This document shows, one piece after another, positions 1-9,244 of a stretch of DNA of 64,000 nucleotides. Made by a program: the position numbers and the translations under genes. Below the pieces are notes generated by a model, which saw only the letters and a program-made list of their open reading frames with translations, did not search any database and was not told the DNA's origin. The stretch's first letter is position 1. The number at the start of each line of letters is the position of its first letter. The stretch is from Propionicimonas paludicola (GTDB lineage Bacteria > Actinomycetota > Actinomycetes > Propionibacteriales > Propionibacteriaceae), in NCBI RefSeq assembly GCF_002563675.1, contig NZ_PDJC01000001.1:434001-498000 (forward strand), read 5' to 3'.

Positions 1-931
1 CCTCGAGCAGCCGCAGCAAGGTCTCCATGGCGAGTCGGCCCATCTGGTACAGCGGCTGCGCGATCGTGGTCAGCGGGGTCCGGAACTGGCTGGCATCCGG
101 GACGTCGTCGAAGCCAACCACCGAGAGATCCTCCGGTACCCGCAGACCGAGCTCGTTGGCCACTTCGATCGTGCGAATCGCAGTCAGGTCGTTGGCGGCG
201 AACACCGCGGTCGGTCGATCAGGACGATCCAGCAGCGCGCGGGCCGGGGCCGTGGCCGAGTCCGGACGGAAGCCGCCGATCTCGATCAGCGTCGGGTCGA
301 CCGGGATGCCCGCTGCCTGGAGCGCGCGGCGGTAGCCCGCCTCGCGCAGTTGAGCCGAGTTGAGGTCGGGGCGTCCGGCAAGCATGGCGATCCGCCGATG
401 GCCGAGGCTGAGCAGGTAGTTCACCGCTAGTTCGGCGCCGGTGAGGCTGTCGGAATCGATGGTGGGCATCGAGCTCGAACCGGCGTGTGGATCCAGTGCC
501 ACCACCGGGATCCGGTAGTCGGGATCGGAGACGGTCGGCGTGACCAGCACGGCCCCGTCGATCAGCGTCCCACTCAGCCGGGCCAGCGAACGAAGCTCCC
601 AGCCGTAGCGTGGGTCCGGCCCGATCCGACCCGAGTAGGCGAGCAACTCGTAGCCGCTGCCTTCGGCGGCCTGGCCGAGGCCCTTGAGCAGCTCGGTGCT
701 GAACGGCTCGAACTCGGCCACCAGCACGCCCAGCACGCCGGTGCGCTGAGAGCGCAGGCTGCGGGCACCCAGACTGGACTCGTAGCCCAGTTCGGCGATC
801 ACCCGGCGGACGTGCTCAGCGGTGCGCTCGGACACGCCGTAGCGGGCGTTGATCACCTTGGAGACGGTTGAGACCGACACCCCCGCCGAGCGCGCCACAT
901 CGACGATGGTCGCATTCACGCGGGTGGGCAC
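1..931 (-). CDS. LacI-family transcriptional regulator, 3' end cut by the window edge
   Basis: The visible 310 codons begin with a LacI helix-turn-helix (residues about 7-30, containing [11 protein letters not shown]) followed by a periplasmic-binding-protein-like effector domain. By comparison with its 346-residue paralogue at 17620-18660, about 30-35 C-terminal residues lie beyond base 1. The two proteins share the stretch [24 protein letters not shown] and the GYELLAYSG segment, so they are clear paralogues. I chose the GTG at 931 because a TACACT box ends 6 bases upstream, as expected for a leaderless transcript; the in-frame GTG at 919 is the alternative. An 18-bp dyad operator lies at 956-973. 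It probably represses xylan or xylose genes in response to a sugar ligand. That role is inferred from the neighbours. Confidence 0.9.
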   Translation of the reverse strand, partial: MPTRVNATIVDVARSAGVSVSTVSKVINARYGVSERTAEHVRRVIAELGYESSLGARSLRSQRTGVLGVLVAEFEPFSTELLKGLGQAAEGSGYELLAYSGRIGPDPRYGWELRSLARLSGTLIDGAVLVTPTVSDPDYRIPVVALDPHAGSSSMPTIDSDSLTGAELAVNYLLSLGHRRIAMLAGRPDLNSAQLREAGYRRALQAAGIPVDPTLIEIGGFRPDSATAPARALLDRPDRPTAVFAANDLTAIRTIEVANELGLRVPEDLSVVGFDDVPDASQFRTPLTTIAQPLYQMGRLAMETLLRLLE

Positions 932-937
932 GAGCTG

Positions 938-943
938 AGTGTA
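938..943 (-). promoter_or_regulatory. Putative -10 box (TACACT) for leaderless LacI gene
   Basis: TACACT on the reverse strand is separated by 6 bases from the GTG at 931, so transcription would begin at or next to the start codon. The 956-973 dyad covers the place where the -35 region would be. Confidence 0.5.
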
Positions 944-955
944 AGCCCGCTGAGC

Positions 956-973
956 AACGATATCGATAACGTT
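956..973. promoter_or_regulatory. LacI-type operator dyad upstream of the LacI gene
   Basis: AACGATATCGATAACGTT is an 18-bp dyad with 8 of 9 base pairs matching around a central CG, as is usual for LacI-family operators. It matches the 17551-17570 dyad at nearly every position. It is placed to block the promoter of the LacI gene starting at 931, so autoregulation or cross-regulation by the paralogue is likely. Confidence 0.6.
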
Positions 974-1017
974 TCCCAATTCATCAGGAAGCAGTTATCG
1001 GTCGAAGATCGACTGGC

Positions 1018-2184
1018 CTAGTTCGCCGCGCAACTCGGGTCGGACAGCAGCGGTCCGAACGCGAGCCCGGCCGCCCCCACCATCAGCAGGTCCGATCCAA
1101 GAGCAGCGGGAGTGATCTGCACCCCCTCCAGTGACGGAGCGAGTGCGGCGGAGGCGATGCTGCGCCGCAATGCCTGGGGATCGTAGCTGTGCAGGGCCGC
1201 CAAGAAGCCGCCCAGCGCGATGACCTCCGGGTTGAACAGATTCACCGCGGCGCCCAGCGCCGTCCCCAAGTGGGTGAGCTGACGTCCGACCACTTCGGCG
1301 ACTGCAGGGGAGTGGTCGGCGAGTAGCCGCTCCTCCAGCTGGCCGGGTTCGGCGCGGGGCAGGCCCAGCGCCTTCTGCAGCTCAGCCCGAGTGACCTCGG
1401 CCTCGAGGGTGCCCCTGATTCCGGCCGAGTCGACCACGGGTGCGTCGGAGACTCGGACGTGGCCGAGCTCGCCGGCGTAACCGCTGGCCCCGCCCAGAAG
1501 CGTCCGGCCGGTGATCACCCCGGCACCGATGCCGGAGGCGCCGCCGTTGACGTAGATCACGTTGTCGTGCTCTCGGCCGGCCCCGAACTCGTGCTCGGCC
1601 AGCGCCCCCAGGGCGGCGTCGTTGGCCACCAGCACCGGGTAGCCGGTTGCCGCGCTGAGCGGCTCGGCGAAGGGATCGTCATGCCAGTTCAGGTGCGGCG
1701 CGTTGCGGACCAGTCCGTCACCGGTCCGGACCTGACCGGGTACCGCGACACCGATCCCGGCCACCAGCAGGCCGTCCAGTTCCACCTGCATTCCAGCCAG
1801 GACGGACGCGGTGATGGTCACCGCCTCCGAGGCGCTGGGAATCCGGTCGTACTCGTGGCGGATCACTCGGCGGACGTTGCCGTCCAGCCCGACCAGGCCG
1901 ATGGTGAGCATGTCGATCTCGGGGTTGACCGCGATCGCGGTCACCTCGGGACGAACCGCCACCACCGGGGAGGGGCGACCGACCTGACCCATGGTGGCCG
2001 GCTCATGCTCGGAGACCAGCCCCAGCGACACCAGGTCGGACACCAAGCTGGCGATCGTCGACCGGTTCCGGCCGGTGCGCTTGCTCAGCACTGCCCGCGA
2101 CGCGGGCCCGTCCCGGTAGAGGATGCCGAGGATGGCAGCCAGGTTCGTCCGTCGCACGTCCTCGGTCGTGCCTGCCACGCTCAC
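1018..2184 (-). CDS. ROK-family transcriptional regulator (XylR-like)
   Basis: This 388-residue protein has an N-terminal winged helix-turn-helix (residues about 10-65, containing GRNRSTIASLVSDL) and a ROK sugar-kinase-like domain with the GELGH motif. It lies 59 bases downstream of xylH on the same strand, so it is probably part of the xylFGH operon. Regulators of this type in xylose operons are usually called XylR and sense xylose or xylo-oligosaccharides. The cysteine cluster that normally follows GHxxx in ROK proteins and binds zinc is absent here (GELGHVRVSDAPVVDSAG). Start is GTG 2184, with a GGGAGGTG ribosome binding site. The ligand is inferred from context only. Confidence 0.85.
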   Translation of the reverse strand: MSVAGTTEDVRRTNLAAILGILYRDGPASRAVLSKRTGRNRSTIASLVSDLVSLGLVSEHEPATMGQVGRPSPVVAVRPEVTAIAVNPEIDMLTIGLVGLDGNVRRVIRHEYDRIPSASEAVTITASVLAGMQVELDGLLVAGIGVAVPGQVRTGDGLVRNAPHLNWHDDPFAEPLSAATGYPVLVANDAALGALAEHEFGAGREHDNVIYVNGGASGIGAGVITGRTLLGGASGYAGELGHVRVSDAPVVDSAGIRGTLEAEVTRAELQKALGLPRAEPGQLEERLLADHSPAVAEVVGRQLTHLGTALGAAVNLFNPEVIALGGFLAALHSYDPQALRRSIASAALAPSLEGVQITPAALGSDLLMVGAAGLAFGPLLSDPSCAAN

Positions 2185-2243
2185 GATGACACCTCCCGCA
2201 TCAGAAGTCCGGGCAGGCCCGATTCGCTACGAAGACTATCGGC

Positions 2244-3452
2244 TCAGCGGCCTCCTCGGCGCTTGTTGATGAGGTCGAAGGCGACGGCCAGGAGGAGGAC
2301 GAGTCCCTTGATGGCCATCTGCCAGGCGGCGTCGACCGAGAGGATGGACAGGCCCATGTTGAGCACGCCCATGACCAGGCCGCCGATCATGGCTCCGGTG
2401 ACGGTACCGACGCCGCCTTGGACGGCTGCGCCGCCGATGAACACGGCTGCGATGGCGTCCAACTCGTAGTCCTTGCCGGCGGAGGCGACTGCGCTGCCGG
2501 CACGGGCGGTGGAGACGACGCCGGCCAGGGCGGCGAGCACACCGATGTTGACGAACAGGGCGAAGTTCACTCGCTTGGTCTTGACGCCGCTCATGATGGC
2601 GGCGAACAGGTTGCCACCCATGGCATAGATGTGGCGTCCGAACACCGACCGGTTGAGCAGGAAGTTGTAGCCCAGGATCAGGGCGGCCAGCAGGATCAAG
2701 ATGATCGGGGTGCCGGAGTAGTTCGCCAGCTGCCAAGCGATACCCAGGATCGCCACGACGGCGGCGATGATCTTGCCCCAGAACGGGATGGCGCTCTCAA
2801 TCGGCAGACCGAGCTTCTTGCGTCCGGCGCGCGAGCGGTTGAGGAAGAACACCAGCAGGATGCAGGACGCGATCGCGAGCACCATGGTCAGCACGTCGGT
2901 GGTGCCGATGCTGCCGAGCCAGGAGGGGAGCCAGCCGGCGCCGATGGCGACGAACTCGGCGGGCAGGCCGCCGATGGTGCCGCCGTGCAGGAAGATCAGG
3001 GTGAGGCCACGGAACAGCAGCTGACCGGCCAAGGTGGCGATGAACGCGGGGATGCCGACGAAGGCGACCCAGAAGCCTTGCCAGGCGCCGACCAGGGCAC
3101 CGACCAGCAGCGAGATGATCACGGCGATCCACCAGGGCAGGTGCCATTCGCTCATGGCGAGGGCGGCCACGGCGCCGACCATGGCGACCACGGAGCCGAC
3201 CGACAAGTCGATGTGGCCGGCGATGATCACCATGACCATGCCGATCGCCAGGATCAGCACGTAGGAGTTCTGCTGGATCAGGTTGTTGACGTTGCCGGGC
3301 AACAGCAGGCGTCCACCCGTGAGCACCTCGAACAACAAGATGATGACGACCAGCGCAGCCAGAATGCCGTACTGGCGGAAGTCCACCGCGAGGTTGCGGG
3401 AGGTCTCAGCGGCCTTGCTGGGAGCCGGGGTAGTCGGAGCCGGAGTGCTCAT
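2244..3452 (-). CDS. xylH: CUT2-family sugar ABC transporter permease, xylose-type
   Basis: This 402-residue integral membrane protein belongs to the AraH/RbsC/XylH permease family, with about ten hydrophobic segments and the family stretch [14 protein letters not shown] near residue 80. The ATG at 3452 overlaps the stop of the ATPase gene by four bases (ATGA), so the two are translationally coupled. It should form the membrane channel of the importer whose ATPase and binding protein are encoded immediately upstream. The sequence does not prove xylose specificity; it follows from linkage to xylA and xylB. At about 400 residues it is longer than RbsC (about 320) and close to XylH/GguB. Confidence 0.9.
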   Translation of the reverse strand: MSTPAPTTPAPSKAAETSRNLAVDFRQYGILAALVVIILLFEVLTGGRLLLPGNVNNLIQQNSYVLILAIGMVMVIIAGHIDLSVGSVVAMVGAVAALAMSEWHLPWWIAVIISLLVGALVGAWQGFWVAFVGIPAFIATLAGQLLFRGLTLIFLHGGTIGGLPAEFVAIGAGWLPSWLGSIGTTDVLTMVLAIASCILLVFFLNRSRAGRKKLGLPIESAIPFWGKIIAAVVAILGIAWQLANYSGTPIILILLAALILGYNFLLNRSVFGRHIYAMGGNLFAAIMSGVKTKRVNFALFVNIGVLAALAGVVSTARAGSAVASAGKDYELDAIAAVFIGGAAVQGGVGTVTGAMIGGLVMGVLNMGLSILSVDAAWQMAIKGLVLLLAVAFDLINKRRGGR

Positions 3453-4993
3453 CGCAGAGCTTCCTTTCCTGCGGTCATGAGGTACATGAGGTTTTCCTGG
3501 GTGGCCTCCGAACGCGGCACATCACCGGTGATGGCGCCCTCGGAGATCGTGTAGATGCGATCACAGATGCCCAGTAGTTCGGGCAGTTCGGAGGAGATCA
3601 TGACGACGGCCTTGCCTTGGTCGGCCAGGGCCTGGATCAACCCGTAGATTTCGTATTTGGCGCCGACGTCGATGCCGCGGGTGGGCTCGTCGAGGATCAG
3701 CACATCAGGTCCGGCAGCCAGCCACTTGGACAAGACCACCTTCTGCTGATTGCCGCCGGACAACCGACCGACCACTTCGGACACGCTCGGGGTCTTGATG
3801 TTCATGCTGCGTCGGTACTCATCGGCGGTCAGGTACTCGCGGTTGCGATCGATGACCCCCCACTTGGCGAACTTGGCCAGTGCCACGGCAGTGATGTTGG
3901 TGCTGATCATCCCGATCAGATTCAACCCGTACCGCTTACGGTCCTCGGTCACATAGGCGATCCCGTTCGCCACCGCCTCGTCCACGGTGGCGGTACTGAT
4001 CTCCTTGCCGTCCTTGAAGACCCGGCCGGAGATGTTGATGCCCCACAGCTTTCCGAACAGGCTCATGGCCAGTTCGGTACGGCCGGCGCCCATCAGGCCG
4101 GCGAAGCCGACGATCTCGCCGGCATGGACGTTGAAACTCGCGTGATCGACAACCACTCGTGAGGTGTCGACCGGGTGATACACAGTCCAGTCCTCGACTC
4201 GGAACCGCTCTTCACCGATGTTCGACTCGTGGCTGGGGAAGAGGTTGTTCAGTTCGCGGCCGACCATGGACTTGATGATTCGGGCCTCGGTGGCGTCGGG
4301 GCCGCGCATGTCGATGGTCTCGATCGTCTTGCCGTCACGGATCACCGTGACCCGATCAGCGATCCGACGGATCTCGCGCAGCTTGTGCGAAATCATGATG
4401 CAAGTGATTCCGTGATCACGCATGCCGGCGATCAGGTCGAGAAGGTGATTGGAGTCTTCGTCATTGAGGGCGGCAGTGGGCTCGTCCAGGATCAGCAGGG
4501 AGACGTCCTTGGCCATGGCCTTGGCGATCTCAACCAGCTGCTGCTTGCCGACACCGATCTCGTAAATCTTGGTTGAGGGGTTCTCATCGAGGCCGACGCG
4601 CTTGAGCAGCGCCGCAGCCTGGATGGACGTCTGGTTCCAGTCGATGACGCCGCGGGTCGCGCGTTCGTTGCCCAGGAAGATGTTCTCTGCGATCGACTGC
4701 AGCGGGTTCAGCGCCAACTCCTGGTGGATGATGACGATCCCGGCCGACTCGCTGGAGTTGATATCGGCGAAAGTCGCCTCAACCCCATTGAACTCGATCG
4801 TTCCCGAGTACGTGCCGTGCGGGTGCACCCCGGACAACACCTTCATCAACGTGGACTTACCAGCGCCGTTCTCACCACAGATCGCGTGGACCTCGCCGCG
4901 GGCGACCTCCAGGGAGACCTGATCCAGGGCGCGGACACCGCCGAAATCCTTGGTGATCTCATGCATCCGCAGGATCGGTTCGTTCTCAACCAT
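3449..4993 (-). CDS. xylG: CUT2-family sugar ABC transporter ATP-binding protein, xylose-type
   Basis: This 514-residue protein contains two ABC cassettes, typical of XylG/MglA/RbsA. The first has Walker [10 protein letters not shown] near residue 40 and Walker [12 protein letters not shown]. The second has a degenerate Walker A (GLMGAGRTE), a perfect signature LSGGNQQKV and Walker [11 protein letters not shown]. It powers import through the neighbouring permease. It starts 80 bases after the binding-protein gene, and a strong hairpin at 5029-5063 separates the two. Start ATG 4993 has an AGGTGAAG ribosome binding site. Confidence 0.93.
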   Translation of the reverse strand: MVENEPILRMHEITKDFGGVRALDQVSLEVARGEVHAICGENGAGKSTLMKVLSGVHPHGTYSGTIEFNGVEATFADINSSESAGIVIIHQELALNPLQSIAENIFLGNERATRGVIDWNQTSIQAAALLKRVGLDENPSTKIYEIGVGKQQLVEIAKAMAKDVSLLILDEPTAALNDEDSNHLLDLIAGMRDHGITCIMISHKLREIRRIADRVTVIRDGKTIETIDMRGPDATEARIIKSMVGRELNNLFPSHESNIGEERFRVEDWTVYHPVDTSRVVVDHASFNVHAGEIVGFAGLMGAGRTELAMSLFGKLWGINISGRVFKDGKEISTATVDEAVANGIAYVTEDRKRYGLNLIGMISTNITAVALAKFAKWGVIDRNREYLTADEYRRSMNIKTPSVSEVVGRLSGGNQQKVVLSKWLAAGPDVLILDEPTRGIDVGAKYEIYGLIQALADQGKAVVMISSELPELLGICDRIYTISEGAITGDVPRSEATQENLMYLMTAGKEALR

Positions 4994-5028
4994 GCTTCAC
5001 CTCATGACTCTTGAAGATGGACACACCA

Positions 5029-5063
5029 GTGGGGTGACGGTGATTCTCGCACCGTCACCCCAC
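5029..5063 (-). terminator. Intercistronic hairpin between xylF and xylG
   Basis: A perfect 14-bp stem (GTGGGGTGACGGTG paired with CACCGTCACCCCAC) with a 7-base loop starts ten bases after the xylF stop. No T-tract follows. In binding-protein transporter operons such hairpins commonly cause partial termination or protect the upstream message, giving more binding protein than ATPase and permease. I infer that role here. Confidence 0.65.
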
Positions 5064-5073
5064 CGGCTAGATG

Positions 5074-6180
5074 TCACAGACCGACGTCGGCAGCCTTGAG
5101 GAAGCCGGAATCGATCAGCTTGGACTGAACCTGGTCCTTGGTGACGACCTCGGGCTCGATCAGGTACGAAGGAACAACCTTCACACCATTGTTGTAGGTC
5201 TTCTCGTCATTGACGTCGACCTTCTCGCCCTTGGTGATCTGCTGGATCATCTTGAACACCTGGGCACCCAGCTTGCGGGTGTCCTTCCAGACGGTCATGG
5301 ACTGCTCGCCAGCCAGGATCGCCTTGACGTTGGCCTTGTCGCCATCCTGACCGGTGATGATCGGCCAGTCGGTGCCGACCTTGTAGCCGGCCGACTTCAG
5401 CGAAGCCTCGATGCCGATTGCCAGGGAGTCGTTGGGGGACAGCACGGCCTGGACCTTCTTGCCACCGGCGTAGAAGGAGGACAGACGGTTGTCCATCTCG
5501 GACTGAGCGTTGGCCGACTTCCAGCCCTGGATGCCGATCTTGGTCCACTCGTCGTTGCTCTTCGGAGCCTTGCCACTGGGGACCACGAGGGTGCCCTTGG
5601 TGACGTAGGGAAGCAGAACATCCCACGCGCCGGAGAAGAAGAACTTCGCGTTGTTGTCGTCGGGGCTACCGGCGAACGGCTCGAAGTTGATCGGAGCAGA
5701 AGCGGAGTCCAGCTTGAGCTGGTCCTTCAGGAAGTTGCCCTGCAGCTGGCCGACCTTGTAGTTGTCGAAGGTGGCGTAGTAGTCGACGTTCGGGCTGCCG
5801 TTGATCAGGCGGTCGTAAGCGATGACCTTGATCTTCTGCTTGGCCGCAGTGTCGAGGACCGGGCCGAGCGCGGTGCCGTCAATGGAAGCGATGACCAGAA
5901 TCTTGGCGCCGCCGGCGATCTGATTCTGGATCTGGCTGATCTGCTGATCAACCTTGTCATCGGCGTACTGAAGATCAACGGTGCACTTGGCCTCTTCCAG
6001 CTGCTTCTTCAGCTGCTCGCCATCGTTGATCCACCGCTCCAGGCTCCGGGTCGGCATCGTGATGCCAACATTGCATCCGGTCGCGGCACCGCCGGTGCCA
6101 CCGGCCGCGCTGCACGCGCCCATCGAAAGCACCATAGCGCCGGCCGCGGCCAATGCGATGATGCGGGACTTGTGCGACAT
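5074..6180 (-). CDS. xylF: Sugar ABC transporter substrate-binding lipoprotein, xylose-type
   Basis: The 368-residue product has a lipoprotein signal peptide (MSHKSRII..., lipobox SMGAC) and a periplasmic-binding-protein fold of the XylF/ChvE/RbsB group. It should be lipid-anchored outside the membrane and deliver a pentose to the permease. I chose ATG 6180 rather than an in-frame ATG at 6315 because the signal peptide starts there and an AGGAAGGA ribosome binding site precedes it. It is the first gene of xylF-xylG-xylH-ROK. Its upstream region (6181-6527) is shared with divergent xylA and holds candidate operators. Exact ligand is inferred from xylA/xylB linkage. Confidence 0.9.
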   Translation of the reverse strand: MSHKSRIIALAAAGAMVLSMGACSAAGGTGGAATGCNVGITMPTRSLERWINDGEQLKKQLEEAKCTVDLQYADDKVDQQISQIQNQIAGGAKILVIASIDGTALGPVLDTAAKQKIKVIAYDRLINGSPNVDYYATFDNYKVGQLQGNFLKDQLKLDSASAPINFEPFAGSPDDNNAKFFFSGAWDVLLPYVTKGTLVVPSGKAPKSNDEWTKIGIQGWKSANAQSEMDNRLSSFYAGGKKVQAVLSPNDSLAIGIEASLKSAGYKVGTDWPIITGQDGDKANVKAILAGEQSMTVWKDTRKLGAQVFKMIQQITKGEKVDVNDEKTYNNGVKVVPSYLIEPEVVTKDQVQSKLIDSGFLKAADVGL

Positions 6181-6252
6181 ATGTCCTTCCTCTCTGAATG
6201 ATCTTGTCGCCGATTGCCCCAAATGGCACAGCTGTGTGACCGTCGGGGGCGC

Positions 6253-6271
6253 ATGGTTGACGGGCAACCAT
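6253..6271. promoter_or_regulatory. Candidate operator dyad upstream of xylF
   Basis: ATGGTTG ACGGG CAACCAT is a perfect 7-bp inverted repeat around a 5-base centre, 73 bases upstream of the xylF start codon. Its spacing fits a dimeric regulator. The cognate protein is unknown; the ROK protein encoded in the same operon is the obvious candidate. Confidence 0.4.
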
Positions 6272-6481
6272 TTGTCGATGACGGCAACATAACTTCGCAC
6301 GAGGTGGGGCGGCAAGATCGACGCATAACAATCTGGTAACTGATCTGGTCACGGTGATAGCGCTCTCGCTGAGGCGGAGAGCGTTTTCGGTCCGGGGGCT
6401 CTCCGAGCCGCTCGGACGGGGCTGGGCGAGAGGCCTTGCGGGGCCGTGGATGCGATGGACAGCGACGGGCCTCTGCGATAA

Positions 6482-6496
6482 GTTGTATCCCACAAC
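6482..6496. promoter_or_regulatory. Candidate operator dyad upstream of xylA
   Basis: GTTGT ATCCC ACAAC is a short inverted repeat 31 bases before the xylA start. It could be an operator overlapping the xylA transcription start region. It differs in sequence from the 6253-6271 dyad, so one regulator binding both is not obvious. Confidence 0.3.
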
Positions 6497-6527
6497 ATTC
6501 CTCAACGACGAGAGATCGGATGTCTTA

Positions 6528-7718
6528 ATGACTCTCACTCCAACTCCTGCTGACAAGTTCACCTTCGGCCTGTGGACGGTCGGCTACAACGGTGGCGACC
6601 CCTTCGGTGGACCGACCCGGGCCCCGCTGGACGTGGTGCACGTCATCGAGAAGCTGGCCTCCTTCGGTGCCTACGGTCTGACCTTCCACGATGACGATCT
6701 GTTCGCCTTCGGCTCCACCGATGCCGAGCGTCGCACGCAGATCGACCGGCTCAAGGCTGCCTGTGAGGCCACCGGGCTGAAGACCCCGATGATCACCACC
6801 AACCTGTTCAGCCAGCCGGTCTTCAAGGATGGTGGCTTCACCTCCAACGATCGCGCTGTGCGTCGCTTCGCGCTGCGCAAGGTGCTGCGCAACATCGACC
6901 TGGCCATGGAGGTCGGCGCTCAGACCTTCGTCATGTGGGGTGGCCGTGAAGGCGCCGAGTATGACGCGGCCAAGGACATCCGCTCCGCTCTCGAGCGTTA
7001 CCGCGAAGCGGTCAACCTGCTCAGCGAGTACGTCCTGGACGCCGGCTACGACCTGAAGTTCGCGATCGAGCCGAAGCCGAACGAGCCCCGCGGCGACATC
7101 CTGCTGCCGACCGTCGGTCACGCGCTGGCCTTCATCAACTCCCTTGAGCACCCCGAGATGGTGGGCCTCAACCCGGAGGTCGGGCACGAGCAGATGGCGG
7201 GCCTCAACTTCCAGGCCGGCATCGCTCAGGCGCTGTACCACGGCAAGCTCTTCCACATCGACCTCAACGGTCAGCGCGGCATCAAGTACGACCAGGATCT
7301 GGTCTTCGGCCACGGTGATCTGCACAACGCCTTCGCGCTGGTCGACCTGCTGGAGAACGGTGGCCCCAACGGTGGCCAGGCCTACACCGGCATGCGTCAC
7401 TTCGACTACAAGCCGTCGCGCACCGAGGACGAGAACGGTGTCTGGGAGTCGGCCAAGGCCAACATGCAGACCTACCTGCTGCTCAAGGAGCGGGCCAAGG
7501 CGTTCCGGGCCGATCCCGAGGTGCAGGAAGCCCTGGCTGCGGCCAAGGTGGCCGAGCTCGCGGTGCCGACCCTGGCCGAGGGCGAGGGCTACCGGGAACT
7601 GATCGCCGACACCGAGTCCTACGAGAACTTCGACTCCGGTGCCTACTTCAATGGTCACGGCTTCGGCTTCGTCCGACTCCAGCAGCTGGCCACCGAGCAC
7701 CTGCTCGGCGCTCGCTGA
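6528..7718 (+). CDS. xylA: Xylose isomerase
   Basis: This 396-residue enzyme converts D-xylose to D-xylulose in the cytoplasm. It matches the short actinomycete-type (class I) xylose isomerases, with the N-terminal [17 protein letters not shown], the active-site histidine region [12 protein letters not shown], the metal-binding segment [10 protein letters not shown] and [15 protein letters not shown]. Longer class II enzymes (about 440 residues) carry an N-terminal extension absent here. I chose ATG 6528 because family members begin at this point; an open frame extends back to 6354 without homology. xylB follows after 81 bases containing a strong hairpin. Confidence 0.97.
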   Translation: MTLTPTPADKFTFGLWTVGYNGGDPFGGPTRAPLDVVHVIEKLASFGAYGLTFHDDDLFAFGSTDAERRTQIDRLKAACEATGLKTPMITTNLFSQPVFKDGGFTSNDRAVRRFALRKVLRNIDLAMEVGAQTFVMWGGREGAEYDAAKDIRSALERYREAVNLLSEYVLDAGYDLKFAIEPKPNEPRGDILLPTVGHALAFINSLEHPEMVGLNPEVGHEQMAGLNFQAGIAQALYHGKLFHIDLNGQRGIKYDQDLVFGHGDLHNAFALVDLLENGGPNGGQAYTGMRHFDYKPSRTEDENGVWESAKANMQTYLLLKERAKAFRADPEVQEALAAAKVAELAVPTLAEGEGYRELIADTESYENFDSGAYFNGHGFGFVRLQQLATEHLLGAR

Positions 7719-7729
7719 CCTGACCTACT

Positions 7730-7767
7730 CCAGAATCTCGGACGGCTTCGGCCGTCCGAGATTCTGG
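7730..7767 (+). terminator. Perfect 17-bp hairpin with UUCG tetraloop between xylA and xylB
   Basis: CCAGAATCTCGGACGGC at 7730-7746 pairs perfectly with GCCGTCCGAGATTCTGG at 7751-7767, and the loop is TTCG closed by C-G, the exceptionally stable C(UUCG)G tetraloop. It starts 11 bases after the xylA stop and has no T-tract. It may be a partial terminator or an RNA stabiliser that sets the xylA:xylB expression ratio. Confidence 0.75.
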
Positions 7768-7799
7768 CCTATCCAACGAAACTCCAAGGAGGGCTCGCC

Positions 7800-9197
7800 A
7801 TGGCGCGAGTGATCGGGGTCGACTCCTCGACCCAAAGCTGCAAGGTCGTGGTCCGCGACGTTGCCAGCGGTGAGTTGGTGGCCAGTGGCCGAGCCAGTCA
7901 CCCGAACGGCACCGAGGTCGACCCGGCCCATTGGTGGACGGCGCTGAACCAGGCGCTCGAGCAGGCCGGTGGCCTGGAGCAGGCCGACGCGGTCAGCGTC
8001 GGCGGCCAGCAGCACGGAATGGTGGTCCTGGACACCGAAGGCCGGGTGATCCGTCCGGCGCTGCTGTGGAACGACACCCGTTCGGCGCAGGCCGCTCTGG
8101 ACCTGATCGCCGAGGTGGGCGCTGAGGCATTCGTCGAGCGCACCGGGGTCCTGCCGGTGGCCTCGTTCACTGCCACCAAGCTGCGCTGGCTGCGTGACCA
8201 CGAGCCGGAGAACGCCGCCAAGGTGGCTGCGGTCTGCCTGCCGCACGACTGGCTGAGCTGGCGGCTGCGGGGCTACGGCCCGGCCGACGAGTCGCCGCTG
8301 GGCCCGCAGCTGCACGAGTTGGTCACTGACCGCTCCGATGCCAGCGGCACCGCCTACTTCTCCGGCAAGAGCGATGCCTACGACCGGGAACTGCTGATCC
8401 TGGCCCTGGGCCACGACGCGATCCTGCCGCGGGTGCTCGGCGCCACCGAGTCGGTGCCCGGACCGGGCTTCGTCCTGGCTCCCGGTGCCGGCGACAATGC
8501 CGCGGCCGCCCTCGGCCTGGATGCACATCCTGGTGATGTGGCCGTCTCGCTGGGCACCTCGGGGACGGTCTTCGCGGCCACCGATGTGGCCGTGGGGGAT
8601 GCCACCGGGACCGTGGCCGGCTTCGCCGATGCCACCGGCGGCTTCCTGCCCCTGGTCTGCACGCTGAACGCGGCCCGGGTGTTGGACGCGGTGGCCGGTC
8701 TGCTGGGCGTGAACCACGACGAACTGGCCGAGTTGGCACTGGCTGCGGAGCCGGGGGCCGGCGGTGCGGTGCTGGTGCCCTACTTCGAGGGCGAACGCAC
8801 CCCGAACCTGCCGGACGCCACCGCGACCTTCTCCGGACTGACCCTGGCCTCGACCACCCGGCCGAATCTGGCCCGGGCTGCGGTCGAGGGCATGCTGTGC
8901 GGCCTGGCCGCCGGTGTCAGCGCGGTGCAGGAGCTCGGCGTCGAGGCGAAGCGGATCCTGCTGATCGGCGGCGCGGCGGCCAATCCGGCCGTCCAGACCA
9001 TCGCCGGACAGGTCTTCTCGGTGCCGGTCCAGGTGCCCAGCCCCGGGGAGTACGTCGCCGACGGTGCGGCTCGCCAGGCAGCGTGGGCGCTCACCGGGCA
9101 GCGGCCGACCTGGCCGGTGGAAATGGTGGCGTCCCCGGCTGTGGACTCGCATCCGGAGATTCTGGCCAACTACCTGGCTGCGGCCGCTCGGTACTGA
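7800..9197 (+). CDS. xylB: Xylulokinase
   Basis: This 465-residue FGGY-family kinase phosphorylates D-xylulose to xylulose 5-phosphate for the pentose phosphate pathway. Visible motifs are the N-terminal phosphate-binding segment [11 protein letters not shown], the sugar-binding [12 protein letters not shown], the catalytic-region [12 protein letters not shown] and the ATP-binding GTSGTVFA. Its length is slightly under the 480-500 usual for XylB. ATG 7800 has AAGGAGG immediately upstream. It is downstream of xylA on the same strand and converges with the esterase gene. Confidence 0.95.
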   Translation: MARVIGVDSSTQSCKVVVRDVASGELVASGRASHPNGTEVDPAHWWTALNQALEQAGGLEQADAVSVGGQQHGMVVLDTEGRVIRPALLWNDTRSAQAALDLIAEVGAEAFVERTGVLPVASFTATKLRWLRDHEPENAAKVAAVCLPHDWLSWRLRGYGPADESPLGPQLHELVTDRSDASGTAYFSGKSDAYDRELLILALGHDAILPRVLGATESVPGPGFVLAPGAGDNAAAALGLDAHPGDVAVSLGTSGTVFAATDVAVGDATGTVAGFADATGGFLPLVCTLNAARVLDAVAGLLGVNHDELAELALAAEPGAGGAVLVPYFEGERTPNLPDATATFSGLTLASTTRPNLARAAVEGMLCGLAAGVSAVQELGVEAKRILLIGGAAANPAVQTIAGQVFSVPVQVPSPGEYVADGAARQAAWALTGQRPTWPVEMVASPAVDSHPEILANYLAAAARY

Positions 9198-9205
9198 TCG
9201 ACCAC

Positions 9206-9244
9206 AGAGGCCTGGCTCAGCGGCGTGCCGCGAGCCAGGCCTCT
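9206..9244. terminator. Bidirectional hairpin between xylB and the esterase gene
   Basis: AGAGGCCTGGCTC and GAGCCAGGCCTCT form a perfect 13-bp stem around a 13-base loop that itself contains GCGGC/GCCGC. It starts just after the xylB stop and overlaps the last codons of the convergent esterase gene, so it can end transcription from both sides. Confidence 0.65.

Larger units (their letters stand above)
6181..6527. promoter_or_regulatory. Divergent xylF/xylA control region
   Basis: This 347-base non-coding stretch separates reverse-strand xylF from forward-strand xylA. Three dyads stand out. CACAGCTGTG lies at 6227-6236. ATGGTTG-ACGGG-CAACCAT lies at 6253-6271 with 7-bp arms. GTTGT-ATCCC-ACAAC lies at 6482-6496, just before xylA. 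These are candidate sites for the ROK or LacI regulators. I see no further gene; the in-frame codons upstream of xylA lack any ribosome binding site or homology. Confidence 0.55.

Noticed and set aside
6354-6527. N-terminal extension of XylA by 58 codons
   Set aside because: Class I xylose isomerases start at the 6528 ATG, and the extension overlaps the xylA operator and promoter region.
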